From positions 744,001-808,000 of the forward strand of contig NZ_JAJLJH010000002.1 in NCBI RefSeq assembly GCF_023231945.1: a stretch of DNA of 64,000 bases. Direction: 5' to 3'. Both the position numbers and the translations under genes were made by a program. This DNA comes from Scleromatobacter humisilvae. GTDB lineage: Bacteria; Pseudomonadota; Gammaproteobacteria; Burkholderiales; Burkholderiaceae_C. Below, one piece after another: positions 11,177 to 20,794 of the stretch (positions are counted from its first letter, which is position 1; each line of letters starts with the position of its first letter). A model generated the notes under the pieces. The model searched no databases, was not told the DNA's origin, and saw nothing but the letters and a program-made list of their open reading frames with translations.

Positions 11177-12211
11177 TCATTCTTTCTTTTGCGCCTTCTC
11201 GAGCGCACGCACGCGCTCGCGAAGGGCATACAGGTTGCGCAGCGTGACTGCGTTCTTTTCCCAGCTGGCGTGCTCGTCGACCGGGAAGATCGCCGTGTAG
11301 ACGCCCTTCTTGCGCAGCGAGTGCATCACCATCGTCGACGCCGACACGGTGACGCCGTCGACGATCTCGATGTGGCCCTGGATCATCGCGGCCCCGCCGA
11401 TCATCACGTTGCGGCCGACCTTCGTGGAGCCGGCGATGCCCACGCAGGCGGCCATCACCGTGTGCGCACCGATGTGGCAGTTGTGGCCGATCTGGATCTG
11501 GTTGTCCAGCTTGACGCCGTCTTCCAGCACGGTGTCCTCGAGCGCGCCGCGGTCGACGCAGGTGTTGGCGCCGATGTCGACGTCGTTGCCGATGCGCACG
11601 CCGCCCAGCTGCTCGATGCGCTCCCAGCGCCCTTGCGTCGGCGCGATGCCGAAGCCGTCGGCGCCGATGACCGCGCCGCTCTGGAACACGCAGCGTTCGC
11701 CGACGCTGCAGCCTGCCGCGATGGTCACGCGCGGATGCATGACGCTGTCCGCGCCCACGCGCGAGCCCGCGCCGACGACGCAATGAGCGCCCAGCTGCAC
11801 GCGCTCGCCGATGACGGCGCCGGACTCGACCACCGCCATCGGCCCGATGACGGCGCTCGCGGCGACCTGCGCGTCGGGAGCGACATACGCGGACGGATGC
11901 ACGCCGGCCGGCGGCACGGGCCGCAGCCGCTGCGCCCACCATTGCGTCAGGCGCGCGAAGTACAGATAGGGGTCGTCGGTGACGACGAGCGAGCGGTCGT
12001 TGGGCGCGGCGGCGACGAGCGAGGGCGCGACGACGATGGCTCCGGCCTGGCTGGCCTCGAGCAGCGTGCGCAGCTTCGCCTGCGCGACGAAGGTGATCGC
12101 ATCGCCGCCCGCCGTCTCCAGCGGGGCGATGCGTGCGATCGCCTGCGCGGGGTCTCCCCGCAGTTCTCCGCCCAGCGCCGCAACGATCTCACCCAGGCGA
12201 ACTGAGTTCAT
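11177..12211 (-). CDS. lpxD: UDP-3-O-acylglucosamine N-acyltransferase
   Basis: Third acylation step of lipid A synthesis, adding the amide-linked 3-hydroxyacyl chain. The 344-residue protein has the N-terminal uridine-binding domain ([20 protein letters not shown]), a hexapeptide beta-helix (for example [20 protein letters not shown]) containing the catalytic-type histidine segment [15 protein letters not shown], and a C-terminal helix ([19 protein letters not shown]). It is encoded between skp and fabZ as in most Gram-negatives. Confidence 0.97.
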   Translation of the reverse strand: MNSVRLGEIVAALGGELRGDPAQAIARIAPLETAGGDAITFVAQAKLRTLLEASQAGAIVVAPSLVAAAPNDRSLVVTDDPYLYFARLTQWWAQRLRPVPPAGVHPSAYVAPDAQVAASAVIGPMAVVESGAVIGERVQLGAHCVVGAGSRVGADSVMHPRVTIAAGCSVGERCVFQSGAVIGADGFGIAPTQGRWERIEQLGGVRIGNDVDIGANTCVDRGALEDTVLEDGVKLDNQIQIGHNCHIGAHTVMAACVGIAGSTKVGRNVMIGGAAMIQGHIEIVDGVTVSASTMVMHSLRKKGVYTAIFPVDEHASWEKNAVTLRNLYALRERVRALEKAQKKE

Positions 12212-12303
12212 GTCGCGACTTCAACTACGAGCCCGCACGGCCGCCCGAAGGGCGAGTGCCCCCGCCTGGCGGGGCGGCGCGAAGCGCCAGGGGTGCTGTC
12301 ATT

Positions 12304-12825
12304 TCACTTGCCGGCGTTCAGCGCGTCGATGACCTTCTTGGTCAGGTCGATGCGCGGGCTGACGTAGAACACCAGTTGATCCTGCACGATGAGGTCGAAG
12401 TGCTCGGCCTCGCCGATGGCCTTGATCGTGCGCTGGGCGCGTTCCGAGACGTTGTTGACTTCCTCGTTCTTGCGCTGCGTCAGGTCTTCCTGGTATTCGC
12501 GCTGCTTGCGCTGCAGGTCGCGGTCGAGCTCGATCAGCTCGCGCTGGCGGCGCGCCTTCTCGGCTTCGGACAGCGTGGGCGAGTCGCGATCGAGCTTGTC
12601 GGCCTGCGCGCGGAATGCGGCGCTCTGGTCGTTGAGTTCCTTCTGGCGCTTGCCGAACTCGGCCTCGAGCTTGGCCGCCGCGCGCTTGGCCGGCTCGGCC
12701 TCGCGCAGCACGCGCTCGCCGTTGACATAGCCGATCTTCAGTTCTTGAGCCTGGACCGACACCGCGATCGACGAAACGGAGGCCAGCAACAGGGCGGAAA
12801 TCAATTTCATGGAACGGGCTTTCAT
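12304..12825 (-). CDS. skp: Periplasmic chaperone Skp/OmpH
   Basis: Trimeric periplasmic holdase that carries unfolded outer-membrane proteins to the BAM complex. A signal peptide (MKLISALLLASVSSIAVSVQ, cleaved at AQA) precedes ELKIGYVNGERVL and a long coiled-coil stretch (AEKARRQRELIELDRDLQRK), the tentacle region. I give the ATG at 12825, which overlaps the bamA stop as TGATG; the ATG at 12810 that starts the signal peptide directly is an equally good alternative. The gene is directly downstream of bamA, its functional partner. Confidence 0.93.
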   Translation of the reverse strand: MKARSMKLISALLLASVSSIAVSVQAQELKIGYVNGERVLREAEPAKRAAAKLEAEFGKRQKELNDQSAAFRAQADKLDRDSPTLSEAEKARRQRELIELDRDLQRKQREYQEDLTQRKNEEVNNVSERAQRTIKAIGEAEHFDLIVQDQLVFYVSPRIDLTKKVIDALNAGK

Positions 12826-15131
12826 CAAAACGCGGTACCGACTTGGAACTGGAACCGTTGAATTCTATCGTTTGGCTCGGCGCGGATCGGCAGGCCGTAG
12901 CTCAGCTTGAACGGGCCCACCGGCGAGGTCCAGCTCAGGCCCAGGCCGGCCGAGGCGCGCAGCGTGCCCAGGTCCATGTGGTCGTGCTCGGTCCAGACGT
13001 TGCCGGCGTCGAGGAACGCGAACAGGCGCAGGCTCTTGTCCTTGTCGGCGCCCGGCACCGGGATGTAGAGCTCGTTGTTGATGTTCAGCTTCTTGGAGCC
13101 GCCGATGAAGGCGCCGGTGACGTCCACCGTGCCCTTGCCGAGAGAGCCCTGCTCGAAGACGCGCACCGAGCCCAGGCCGCCGCCGTAGAAGTTCTTGAAG
13201 ACCGGATATTCCTTGCCGTTCAGGCCGGTGCCGTAGCCGACTTCGGCGTTGACGCCCAGCGAGAAGTGGTTGCCGAGGTCGAAATACTGCGTGACCTGGC
13301 CGTTCATGCGCGCGTACTGCACGTCGCCCCACAGCGAGAAGTCGGTGTTGGCGCGGATGTAGCGGCCGGCCGTCGGCGAGATGCCCGAGTCGCGCTCGTC
13401 GCGCGACCAGCCCGCGGTGATCGGGTAGGAGTTGGCGTACGAGCCGAACTGGCCGACGAAGTCGAAGTAGCTGTTGGGCACGCCCTGCAGCGAGCCGATG
13501 TGGGTCTGCTCGGCGCCGATGCCCACGAACACCGTGTCGTACTCCGAGTACGGCAGGCCGAAGCGGACATCGAAGCCCGGCGTCGACACCGCGTAGGCGT
13601 CGCCCGAGCTGTTGAGCGGGCGCGACGTGCGGTAGTAGATGTCGAAGGTGCGCGAGATGCCGTCGTCCGTGAAGTACGGATTCGTTTCGCTGATCGACAG
13701 GTTCTTGTTCGTGTGGGCCGTGCTCACGTCGAGCGCGATGTAGTTGCCCGAGCCGAACACGTTTTCCTTCTTGATCGAGCCGGTCAGCGAGATCTTGTCG
13801 GCCTGCGAATAGCCGGCGGCCAGCGTCAGGTTGCCGGTGGGCTTCTCGACGACGTTGACGGTGAGGTCGACCTGGTCGGGGGCGCCCGGCACGTCGTTGG
13901 TGTCGACGTCCACGCTGCTGAAGAAGCCGAGGCGGTCGACGCGGTCGCGCGACAGCTTGATCTTGGAGCCGTCGTACCACGCCGATTCGAACTGGCGGAA
14001 CTCGCGGCGGATGACTTCGTCGCGCGTGATCGTGTTGCCCGACAGGTTGACACGACGCACGTAGGCGCGGCGACCCGGGTCGGCGACGAGCACGACCACG
14101 ACCTGGCCCGTCTTGCGGTCGACCTCGGTGCGCGGCTCGACGTGCGCGAACGCGTAGCCGTAGGTGCCGAACAGGTCGGTGAACGCGCGCGTGGTGGCGG
14201 TGACGTCGTCGCCGTGGTACGAGGCGCCAGGCTTGATCGTGATGAGGTTCTTGAACTGCGCGTCGCGCCCGAGGTAGTTGCCTTCCAGGCGCACCGCCGT
14301 GACGACGTAGGGCTGGCCTTCGGTGACGGCGATCGTCACGCTGATCGTCTGCTTGTCCGGCGAGATCGTGACCTGTGTCGACGTGATGTCGAACTCGAGG
14401 TAGCCCTTGTTGAGGTAGAACGCGCGCAGCTTCTCGAGGTCGGCGTTGAGCTTGGTGCGCGAGTAGCGGTCGGACTTCGTGTACCACGTGAGCCAGCCGC
14501 CCGTGGTCAGGTCCAGCTGGTCGATCAGCTTGGATTCGGAGAACGCCTTCGCGCCGATGATGCGGATGTCGCGGATGTGCGCGACGTCGCCTTCCGACAC
14601 CTTGAACGTGACGTTGACGCGGTTGCGCTCCAGCGGCGTGACCGTGGTGACGACCTCGGCCGCGTAGAGGCTGTGGCCCAGGTACTGGCGCTTGATTTCC
14701 TGCTCGGCGCGATCGACGATGGCCTTGTCGAACGGCAGGCCCTCGCCGATGCCGGCGTCCTTCAGGGCCTTGACCAGCGTGTCCTTGTCGAACTCCTTGG
14801 TGCCGAGGAAGTTCACCGACGCGATCGTGGCGCGCTCGTCGACGATCACCACCACCACGTCGCCTTCGACGTCGATGCGCACGTCCTTGAACAGGCCCGT
14901 TGCGAACAGCGCGCGCAGCGCGGCGGCGGCCTTCTCGTCGGAGTAGCTGTCGCCGACGCGGAACGGCATCACCGAGAACACGCTGCCGGGGTCGGTGCGC
15001 TGCAGGCCTTCGACGCGGATGTCGCGGATCTGGAAGGGTTCGATCGCCAGTGCGGCAAGGGGCAACGCGGCACCGGCGAGGATCACGCAGGCAGCGACAG
15101 GGCGCATCAGGCTCGGGAAGAGTGAAGACAT
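12825..15131 (-). CDS. bamA: Outer-membrane protein assembly factor BamA
   Basis: Core of the BAM machine that folds beta-barrel proteins into the outer membrane. A signal peptide (residues 1-29, ending LAALA) is followed by five POTRA domains (the first begins FQIRDIRVEGLQRTDPGSVF) and a C-terminal 16-strand barrel from about residue 425 onwards. The final strand ends FQFQVGTAF, with the terminal phenylalanine typical of BAM substrates. The 768-residue length is normal. It follows rseP by 10 nt and is coupled to skp. Confidence 0.98.
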   Translation of the reverse strand: MSSLFPSLMRPVAACVILAGAALPLAALAIEPFQIRDIRVEGLQRTDPGSVFSVMPFRVGDSYSDEKAAAALRALFATGLFKDVRIDVEGDVVVVIVDERATIASVNFLGTKEFDKDTLVKALKDAGIGEGLPFDKAIVDRAEQEIKRQYLGHSLYAAEVVTTVTPLERNRVNVTFKVSEGDVAHIRDIRIIGAKAFSESKLIDQLDLTTGGWLTWYTKSDRYSRTKLNADLEKLRAFYLNKGYLEFDITSTQVTISPDKQTISVTIAVTEGQPYVVTAVRLEGNYLGRDAQFKNLITIKPGASYHGDDVTATTRAFTDLFGTYGYAFAHVEPRTEVDRKTGQVVVVLVADPGRRAYVRRVNLSGNTITRDEVIRREFRQFESAWYDGSKIKLSRDRVDRLGFFSSVDVDTNDVPGAPDQVDLTVNVVEKPTGNLTLAAGYSQADKISLTGSIKKENVFGSGNYIALDVSTAHTNKNLSISETNPYFTDDGISRTFDIYYRTSRPLNSSGDAYAVSTPGFDVRFGLPYSEYDTVFVGIGAEQTHIGSLQGVPNSYFDFVGQFGSYANSYPITAGWSRDERDSGISPTAGRYIRANTDFSLWGDVQYARMNGQVTQYFDLGNHFSLGVNAEVGYGTGLNGKEYPVFKNFYGGGLGSVRVFEQGSLGKGTVDVTGAFIGGSKKLNINNELYIPVPGADKDKSLRLFAFLDAGNVWTEHDHMDLGTLRASAGLGLSWTSPVGPFKLSYGLPIRAEPNDRIQRFQFQVGTAF

Positions 15132-15141
15132 CAGGAGTTTT

Positions 15142-16530
15142 TTACCGGCCCAGGAAGCGGACCAAGTCGTTGGAAAGGGCGAGAGACATCAACAACAGGA
15201 TCGCGAAGACCCCGCCATACCGCAGCCACGTCTGCCACGGCGTCGAGACCGGACGACCGGTCGCACCCTCGAAGAGATAATACAGCAGCCGTCCCCCATC
15301 GAGCACCGGGATAGGCAGCAGGTTCAGCACGCCGATGCCCACGCTGACCTGCGCCAGGTAGGTCAGGAAATGCGACAGCCCCAGCTTGGCGGACTTGGCG
15401 GCCCCGTCGGCGATCGTGATCGGCCCGTTCAGGTTCTTCAGCGAGGCCTTGCCGGTGAGCATGCGGCCGAACATGCGCAGGCTCAGCACCGCATGGCGTC
15501 CCATCTGCTGCGCGCCGTAGACGACGGCGTCGACCGGCCCCAGGTGCACCAGCTCGGCCGGATAGGCGCCGAGGACGACGTCGGCCTTGGCTGCCGTGAC
15601 GCCGCCTTCGCTGACGATGCGCGGCGTCACCGCGAGGGTCAGCGGCGTGCCGGCGCGCAGCACGTGCCACTGCATCGTCCTGGGCTTGCCGCCCGCGGCC
15701 GCGGCGCGGATGCGCGTCTGCAGCCCGAAGGCGTCGGCGATCACATCGTCGTCGATGCGCTCGACCACGTCGCCCGCGCGCACGCCGGCCAGCGCCGCCG
15801 GGCCGGACGCGACGACGTCGGAGATCAGCGGCGGCGCGTACGGCCGCGTCAGGCCGATGCGCGTCGCGGCCTCCTCGTCGAGCTCGGTCTTGCCGAGCGT
15901 GTCCAGCGGCAGCGTGATGTCGCGCGTGCCCTGCTCGCCGCGATGCTGGATCTGCAGGCTCAGCGGCTTGCCGTCCATCAGCGCGACGATCGCGCCGACG
16001 AAGAAGTCGTCGAACGAATGCACGGGGCGCCAGTCGACGCCGCCGGGGGTGTCGAGATCGTCCTCGCTCGAGGCGACGATGCGGTCGCCGGAGCGCACGC
16101 CGGCCGCGGCCAGCATGCTGCCGGCCGGCGGCTGGCTCAGCGCCGGCACCACTTCCTTGATGCCGACGTATTGCGCGGCCGCGTAGAACACCGCGCCGAG
16201 GACCAGGTTGGCCAGCGGCCCTGCCAGGATCACGGCCGCGCGCTGCCACAGCGGGCGCCGGCCGAGCGCGCGGTCGACGTCCTCGGGCGGCGTGTCGGCG
16301 TCCGGCTTCTCGAGCATCAGCACGTAGCCGCCCAGCGGGATCGCGCTCAGCGTGAACTCGCAGCCCGGCTCGCCGAACGGCCGCCGCCACAGCACCGGCC
16401 CGAAGCCCAGCGAGAAGCGATAGATGCGGATGTTGCAGGCCACCGCCACCCGGTAGTGGCCGTATTCGTGGACGGTGATCAGGATGCCCAGCATCACCAG
16501 GTAGTACGGGAGGCCGAGCAGGAGATCCAT
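15142..16530 (-). CDS. rseP: Site-2 intramembrane zinc metalloprotease RseP
   Basis: Cleaves the anti-sigma factor RseA within the membrane during the envelope stress response and clears signal-peptide remnants. The start at 16530 gives MDLLLGLPYYLVMLGILITV and the zinc-binding HEYGH motif (HExxH) in the first membrane segment. Two PDZ domains follow in the middle (AAGVRSGDRIVASSEDDLD; LAGVRAGDVVERIDDDVI). The third zinc ligand lies in NLLPIPVLDGGRLLYYLFEG near the C-terminus. It is 462 residues long. Its start overlaps the dxr stop by one base (TGATG). Confidence 0.96.
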   Translation of the reverse strand: MDLLLGLPYYLVMLGILITVHEYGHYRVAVACNIRIYRFSLGFGPVLWRRPFGEPGCEFTLSAIPLGGYVLMLEKPDADTPPEDVDRALGRRPLWQRAAVILAGPLANLVLGAVFYAAAQYVGIKEVVPALSQPPAGSMLAAAGVRSGDRIVASSEDDLDTPGGVDWRPVHSFDDFFVGAIVALMDGKPLSLQIQHRGEQGTRDITLPLDTLGKTELDEEAATRIGLTRPYAPPLISDVVASGPAALAGVRAGDVVERIDDDVIADAFGLQTRIRAAAAGGKPRTMQWHVLRAGTPLTLAVTPRIVSEGGVTAAKADVVLGAYPAELVHLGPVDAVVYGAQQMGRHAVLSLRMFGRMLTGKASLKNLNGPITIADGAAKSAKLGLSHFLTYLAQVSVGIGVLNLLPIPVLDGGRLLYYLFEGATGRPVSTPWQTWLRYGGVFAILLLMSLALSNDLVRFLGR

Positions 16531-17735
16531 CAACGCTGCTCCGCCAAGCGGCCCACGTGCGCGCGCGCCGCGTCGCGCGCGCGGGCGTCGAGCGCGATGA
16601 GCGCCTCGACGGAGGACGCGTCGCCGCCCGCCGGCAGCACCTGCTCCAGCGCCTGCGCGTTCACGCGGTGGATGCCGTCGAAGCGCAGCCGGCCGGCGAG
16701 GAAGGCCTCGACGGCGATCTCGTTGGCGGCGTTGAGCACCGTGGTCGACCCCGGCTCGGCGCGCAGCGCGGCCCACGACAGGTGCAGGCCCGGGAAACGC
16801 ACCGCGTCGGCTTCCTCGAACGTGAGCGCCTTCATCTTCATGAAGTCGAGCGGCTCGCAGCCGGAGTCCATGCGCGCGGGCCACGACATGCCGAACGCGA
16901 TCGGGCCCTTCATGTCGGGCGTGCCGAGCTGCGCCAGCACCGCGCCGTCGCGCGCGACCACCATCGAGTGGATGATGCTCTGCGGATGGATCACGACCTG
17001 GATGCGCTCGGGCGGCAGGTCGAACAGCCAGCGCGCCTCGATGACCTCGAGCGCCTTGTTCATCATCGTGGCCGAGTCGACCGAGATCTTGCGGCCCATG
17101 ACCCAGTTCGGATGTGCGCACGCCTGGTCGGGCGTGACGTCGCCCAGCGTCGCGGGATCACGCGTGCGGAACGGGCCGCCCGAGGCGGTCAGGATGATGT
17201 GGTCGACGGTGTCGTTCCACGCCGCCGGATCGGTGGGCAGGCACTGGAAGATCGCCGAGTGCTCGCTGTCGATCGGGATCAGCGTCGCCCCGCCCTGCTT
17301 CACCGCGTCGACGAACAGCTGCCCGCCGACGACCAGCGCCTCCTTGTTGGCCAGCAGCAGCCGCTTGCCCGCGCGCGCAGCTGCGAGGCAGGACGGCAGG
17401 CCGGCGGCGCCGACGATGGCGGCCATCACCTGGTCGACGTCCGGATGCGACGCGAGTTCCTCGAGCGCCTTCGCGCCGGCGAGCACCTCCGTCGCGATGC
17501 CCGCGGCCTTCACCCGCGCGCCGAGCTCGTTGGCGGCGGCGGCGTCGGGCACGGCGGCGAAGCGCGGGCGCCAGCGCACGATCTGCGCGAACAGCTCGTC
17601 GACGCGGCGCTGGCCCGTGAGCGCGAAGACCTCGAAGGTGTCGGGATGCAGCGCGATGACGTCGAGCGTGCTGGTGCCGATCGAGCCCGTCGAGCCGAGG
17701 ATGCAGACGCGTTGGCGCCGGGCAGAGGAAGTCAT
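16530..17735 (-). CDS. dxr: 1-deoxy-D-xylulose 5-phosphate reductoisomerase
   Basis: Second and committed step of the MEP isoprenoid pathway, converting DXP to 2-C-methyl-D-erythritol 4-phosphate with NADPH. The N-terminal Rossmann motif is ILGSTGSIGTSTLDVIALHP; LLANKEALVVGG and LIPIDSEHSAIFQCL form the metal and substrate sites, and the serine-rich loop ILTASGGPFR is present. The ATG at 17735 gives 401 residues. It is placed between cdsA and rseP, feeding precursors to the undecaprenyl synthase two genes upstream. Confidence 0.97.
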   Translation of the reverse strand: MTSSARRQRVCILGSTGSIGTSTLDVIALHPDTFEVFALTGQRRVDELFAQIVRWRPRFAAVPDAAAANELGARVKAAGIATEVLAGAKALEELASHPDVDQVMAAIVGAAGLPSCLAAARAGKRLLLANKEALVVGGQLFVDAVKQGGATLIPIDSEHSAIFQCLPTDPAAWNDTVDHIILTASGGPFRTRDPATLGDVTPDQACAHPNWVMGRKISVDSATMMNKALEVIEARWLFDLPPERIQVVIHPQSIIHSMVVARDGAVLAQLGTPDMKGPIAFGMSWPARMDSGCEPLDFMKMKALTFEEADAVRFPGLHLSWAALRAEPGSTTVLNAANEIAVEAFLAGRLRFDGIHRVNAQALEQVLPAGGDASSVEALIALDARARDAARAHVGRLAEQR

Positions 17736-17743
17736 TGCGGCAC

Positions 17744-18580
17744 TCAGATCGTCACCAGCGCGAGCGCGGCGGGAAACACGGGCAGCAGCGCGTCGATGCG
17801 ATCGAGGACGCCGCCGTGGCCCGGCAGCAGCTGGCTCGAGTCCTTGATGCCGGCCGAGCGCTTGGCCAGCGATTCGACCAGGTCGCCCATGATCGCCATC
17901 GCGACGAGCGCAGCACACGCGCCGACCATGCCGGCGAAGCCCAGGCGCTCGCGCAGGAGCCAGAACAGGTTGCCGTGCGGGCGCGCCGTCACGATGACGA
18001 CGATGACCGCCAGCACGATGACCGCCAGCAGCCCGCTGATCGCGCCTTCCCAGCTCTTGCCGGGACTGATGGTCGGCGCGAGCTTGCGCTTGCCGAAGGC
18101 GCGGCCGCCGAAGTACGCGAAGATGTCCGCGGCCCAGACGAGCGCGCAGACCGTCGCCAGGTAGGCCAGGCCGCGCTCCCAGGACGCCATCAGCGCCGCC
18201 CAGGCCGCGCCGATCAGCACCCAGCCGACCACGAAACGCAGTCCGGCGCTGACCTGCCGGAAGCCGTCGGGGCCCGCCCGCAGCGACACCGCGCCGACCA
18301 GCACCCACAGCACCGTGACGCCGGCCCAGGCCTCGGCCGGGACGACGACGCCGCCGACGCCGCCGCCCAGCGGCGCGATCGTGACGCAGGCCAGGCCCAG
18401 CACGACACCGGAGGCGACCGCCGCGGCGCGCGGCAGGCCGCAGAGGCGGCCCCACTCCCAGCCGGCGGCCGCGATCAGGACGATGGTCAGGAGAGCGAAC
18501 GGAAGCGGCGACCTGGCCATCACGGCCGGGATGAGCAGCGCCAGCAGCACCAGCGCGGTGATCACGCGTTCACGCAGCAT
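17744..18580 (-). CDS. cdsA: Phosphatidate cytidylyltransferase
   Basis: Makes CDP-diacylglycerol from phosphatidic acid and CTP, the branch point of phospholipid synthesis. The 278-residue protein is almost entirely membrane-spanning, starting MLRERVITALVLLALLIPAV. It carries the family signature near the C-terminus, KRSAGIKDSSQLLPGHGGVL followed by DRIDAL. Its start overlaps the end of uppS by 11 nt, and dxr follows after 8 nt. Confidence 0.95.
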   Translation of the reverse strand: MLRERVITALVLLALLIPAVMARSPLPFALLTIVLIAAAGWEWGRLCGLPRAAAVASGVVLGLACVTIAPLGGGVGGVVVPAEAWAGVTVLWVLVGAVSLRAGPDGFRQVSAGLRFVVGWVLIGAAWAALMASWERGLAYLATVCALVWAADIFAYFGGRAFGKRKLAPTISPGKSWEGAISGLLAVIVLAVIVVIVTARPHGNLFWLLRERLGFAGMVGACAALVAMAIMGDLVESLAKRSAGIKDSSQLLPGHGGVLDRIDALLPVFPAALALVTI

Positions 18581-19340
18581 CGGAACTCCCGGCCAGCACG
18601 GCCGCTTCGGGTTTCACGCCGCCGAAACGGCGGTCGCGCGTGGCGTAGATCTTGAACGCGCGGTCCAGTTCCACCTCGTCGAAGTCCGGCCAGAGGCAGT
18701 CCGTGAAGTGCAGCTCGGAATAGGCGACCTGCCACAGCAGGAAGTTGCTGATGCGCACTTCGCCGCCGGTGCGGATGAACAGGTCGGGATCCGGCGCCTC
18801 GCGCTGCGCCATGTAGCGCGACAGCGTGTCCTCGGAGAGCTCCGTGGCGGGCACGCCGTCCGCGATCGCGCGCTGGCAGGCCTGGACGATGTCCCAGCGG
18901 CCGCCGTAGTTGAACGCCACCCACACGGTGATGCGCGTGTTGTGCGCGGTGGTGGCCTCGGCGCGCTCCCAGGCGTTGCGCACCGTCTGCGAGACCGCGC
19001 CGCGGTCGCCGATGATGCGCACGCGCACGCCGTCGCCGGCGATCTTGGTGAGGTAGCGCGTCATCGCGCTCAGCACCAGGCCCATCAGGCCCGACACCTC
19101 TTCCTCGGGCCGCTTCCAGTTCTCCGACGAGAACGCGAACACGGTGAGGTGCTCGACGCCGCGGTTGGCGCAGGCGTTGATGGTGTGGACCAGCGCGTCG
19201 ACGCCGTGCTTGTGCCCGAAGATGCGCGGCATGAAGCGCTTCTTGGCCCAGCGGCCGTTGCCGTCCATGACGATGGCCACGTGGCGCGGGACGTTCGGGT
19301 CGCGCGTCGAGGTCCCGAAGGTGGACACGGGCGGGTTCAC
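18570..19340 (-). CDS. uppS: Undecaprenyl diphosphate synthase
   Basis: cis-Prenyltransferase that builds the C55 lipid carrier for peptidoglycan and O-antigen. The diagnostic N-terminal motif HVAIVMDGNGRWAKKRF and the C-terminal RTGGEVRISNFLLWQVAYSE are intact. No ATG lies in a suitable place; the GTG at 19340-19338, 8 nt after the frr stop, gives a 256-residue protein of normal length, and the GTG four codons later is a second option. It sits between frr and cdsA as in most proteobacteria. Confidence 0.93.
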   Translation of the reverse strand: MNPPVSTFGTSTRDPNVPRHVAIVMDGNGRWAKKRFMPRIFGHKHGVDALVHTINACANRGVEHLTVFAFSSENWKRPEEEVSGLMGLVLSAMTRYLTKIAGDGVRVRIIGDRGAVSQTVRNAWERAEATTAHNTRITVWVAFNYGGRWDIVQACQRAIADGVPATELSEDTLSRYMAQREAPDPDLFIRTGGEVRISNFLLWQVAYSELHFTDCLWPDFDEVELDRAFKIYATRDRRFGGVKPEAAVLAGSSDAA

Positions 19341-19348
19341 GGCGCGCT

Positions 19349-19909
19349 TCAAACCGCGAGGATCTCGGTTTCCTTGGTCTGCACCAGCTTGTCGATCTCC
19401 GCGATGGTGCGATCGGTCAGCTTCTGGATGTCGTCGACCAGGCGGCGCTCCTCGTCCTCGGTGACTTCCTTGTCCTTGAGCAGCTTCTTGCCGTGCTCGT
19501 TGGCTTCGCGGCGAAGGTTGCGCACCGCGACCTTGGAATCCTCGCCCAGGCCCTTGACGACCTTGGTGAGGTCCTTGCGGCGCTCCTCGGTGAGCGCGGG
19601 CATCGGCACGCGGATGATCTCGCCGGTGGTCGACGGGTTCAGGCCCAGGTCCGACTCGCGGATGGCCTTCTCGACCTTCGAGATCATCGGCTTTTCCCAC
19701 GGCTGCACGCCGATGGTGCGGGCGTCGAGCAGCGACAGCTGCGCCACCTGGCTCAGCGGCACCGGCGAGCCGTAGTAGTCGACGTGGATCTGGTCCAGCA
19801 TGCCCGGGTGGGCGCGGCCGGTGCGGATCTTCTGCAGTTCGCCCTTGAACGACTCGATGGTGCGGCCCATCTTGGTCTCGGCGGTCTTCTTGATGTCGGC
19901 GGTACTCAT
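19349..19909 (-). CDS. frr: Ribosome recycling factor
   Basis: With EF-G it splits the post-termination ribosome. The 186-residue protein starts [20 protein letters not shown] and contains [17 protein letters not shown] and the C-terminal helix pair around [20 protein letters not shown], all characteristic. Length is exactly that of the family. It follows pyrH by 74 nt. Confidence 0.98.
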   Translation of the reverse strand: MSTADIKKTAETKMGRTIESFKGELQKIRTGRAHPGMLDQIHVDYYGSPVPLSQVAQLSLLDARTIGVQPWEKPMISKVEKAIRESDLGLNPSTTGEIIRVPMPALTEERRKDLTKVVKGLGEDSKVAVRNLRREANEHGKKLLKDKEVTEDEERRLVDDIQKLTDRTIAEIDKLVQTKETEILAV

Positions 19910-19983
19910 GATCTCTCGTCACTCCTCACTGACGCACGCGCCGCTGGCCGGCACCGTGCTTGGAACTTGCGTCCAGGCGCTGG

Positions 19984-20694
19984 TCAGACGTGCACCAGCG
20001 TGCCTTCGTCCTCGCCCTGCACGACGCGCTTGAGCGCGCCCGGCTTGAAGATGCTGAACACCTTGATGGGCAGATTCTGGTCGCGGCACAGCGCGAACGC
20101 GGTGGCGTCCATCACCTGCAGGTTCTTGCCGATCGCCTCGTCGAAGGTGATCGAGGTATAGCGAGTGGCGTCGGGCACCTTCTTCGGGTCGGCCGTGTAC
20201 ACGCCGTCCACCTTGGTCGCCTTCAGCACGATCTCGACGCCCATCTCGGCGCCGCGCAGCGCGGCCGCGGTATCGGTGGTGAAGAACGGGTTGCCGGTGC
20301 CGGCGGCGAAGACGACGACCTTGCCCTCTTCGAGGTACTGCAGCGCCTTGGGCCGCACGTAGGGCTCGACGACCTGCTCGATGGAGATCGCCGACATCAC
20401 GCGGGCGACCATGCCCTCCTGGCGCATCGTGTCGGCCAGCGCGAGGGAATTCATCACCGTCGCGAGCATGCCCATGTAGTCGGCCGTGGCGCGGTCCATG
20501 CCGACCGACCCTCCCGCGACGCCGCGGAAGATGTTGCCGCCACCGATCACCACCGCCACCTCGGTGCCCAGGCGCGTGACTTCCTGCACCTCCTGCACCA
20601 TGCGGACGATCGTGGCCCGGTTGATGCCGTAGGCGTCGTCGCCCATCAGCGCTTCGCCGGAAAGTTTCAGAAGGATGCGCTTGTACGCCGGCAT
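19984..20694 (-). CDS. pyrH: UMP kinase
   Basis: Phosphorylates UMP to UDP, the entry to all pyrimidine nucleotides and to UDP-sugars. The 236-residue amino-acid-kinase-fold protein begins [20 protein letters not shown] and contains [40 protein letters not shown] and the C-terminal [20 protein letters not shown]. It lies between tsf and frr in the standard order. Confidence 0.97.
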   Translation of the reverse strand: MPAYKRILLKLSGEALMGDDAYGINRATIVRMVQEVQEVTRLGTEVAVVIGGGNIFRGVAGGSVGMDRATADYMGMLATVMNSLALADTMRQEGMVARVMSAISIEQVVEPYVRPKALQYLEEGKVVVFAAGTGNPFFTTDTAAALRGAEMGVEIVLKATKVDGVYTADPKKVPDATRYTSITFDEAIGKNLQVMDATAFALCRDQNLPIKVFSIFKPGALKRVVQGEDEGTLVHV

Positions 20695-20748
20695 GGATGG
20701 GGGCTCCCGAAGGCGCTAGGGTTCGTTGTTCGGTCTCGCAGTGTAAGC

Positions 20749-20766
20749 CGGGGCCCGAAGGCCCCG
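20749..20766 (-). terminator. Hairpin after tsf
   Basis: A GC-rich 7-bp stem (20749-20755 with 20760-20766, CGGGGCC/GGCCCCG) lies between tsf and pyrH. It has no good U-tract on the minus strand, so it is more likely a pause or partial terminator or an RNA-processing stem than a full stop. Confidence 0.35.
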
Positions 20767-20794
20767 ACTCGTTCCTGCGGTCTGCTCTGCAGCC

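Noticed and set aside
12212-12303. GC-rich hairpins between skp and lpxD as a terminator
   Set aside because: The stems have no U-tract on the minus strand and sit inside a conserved operon, so I do not call a terminator.
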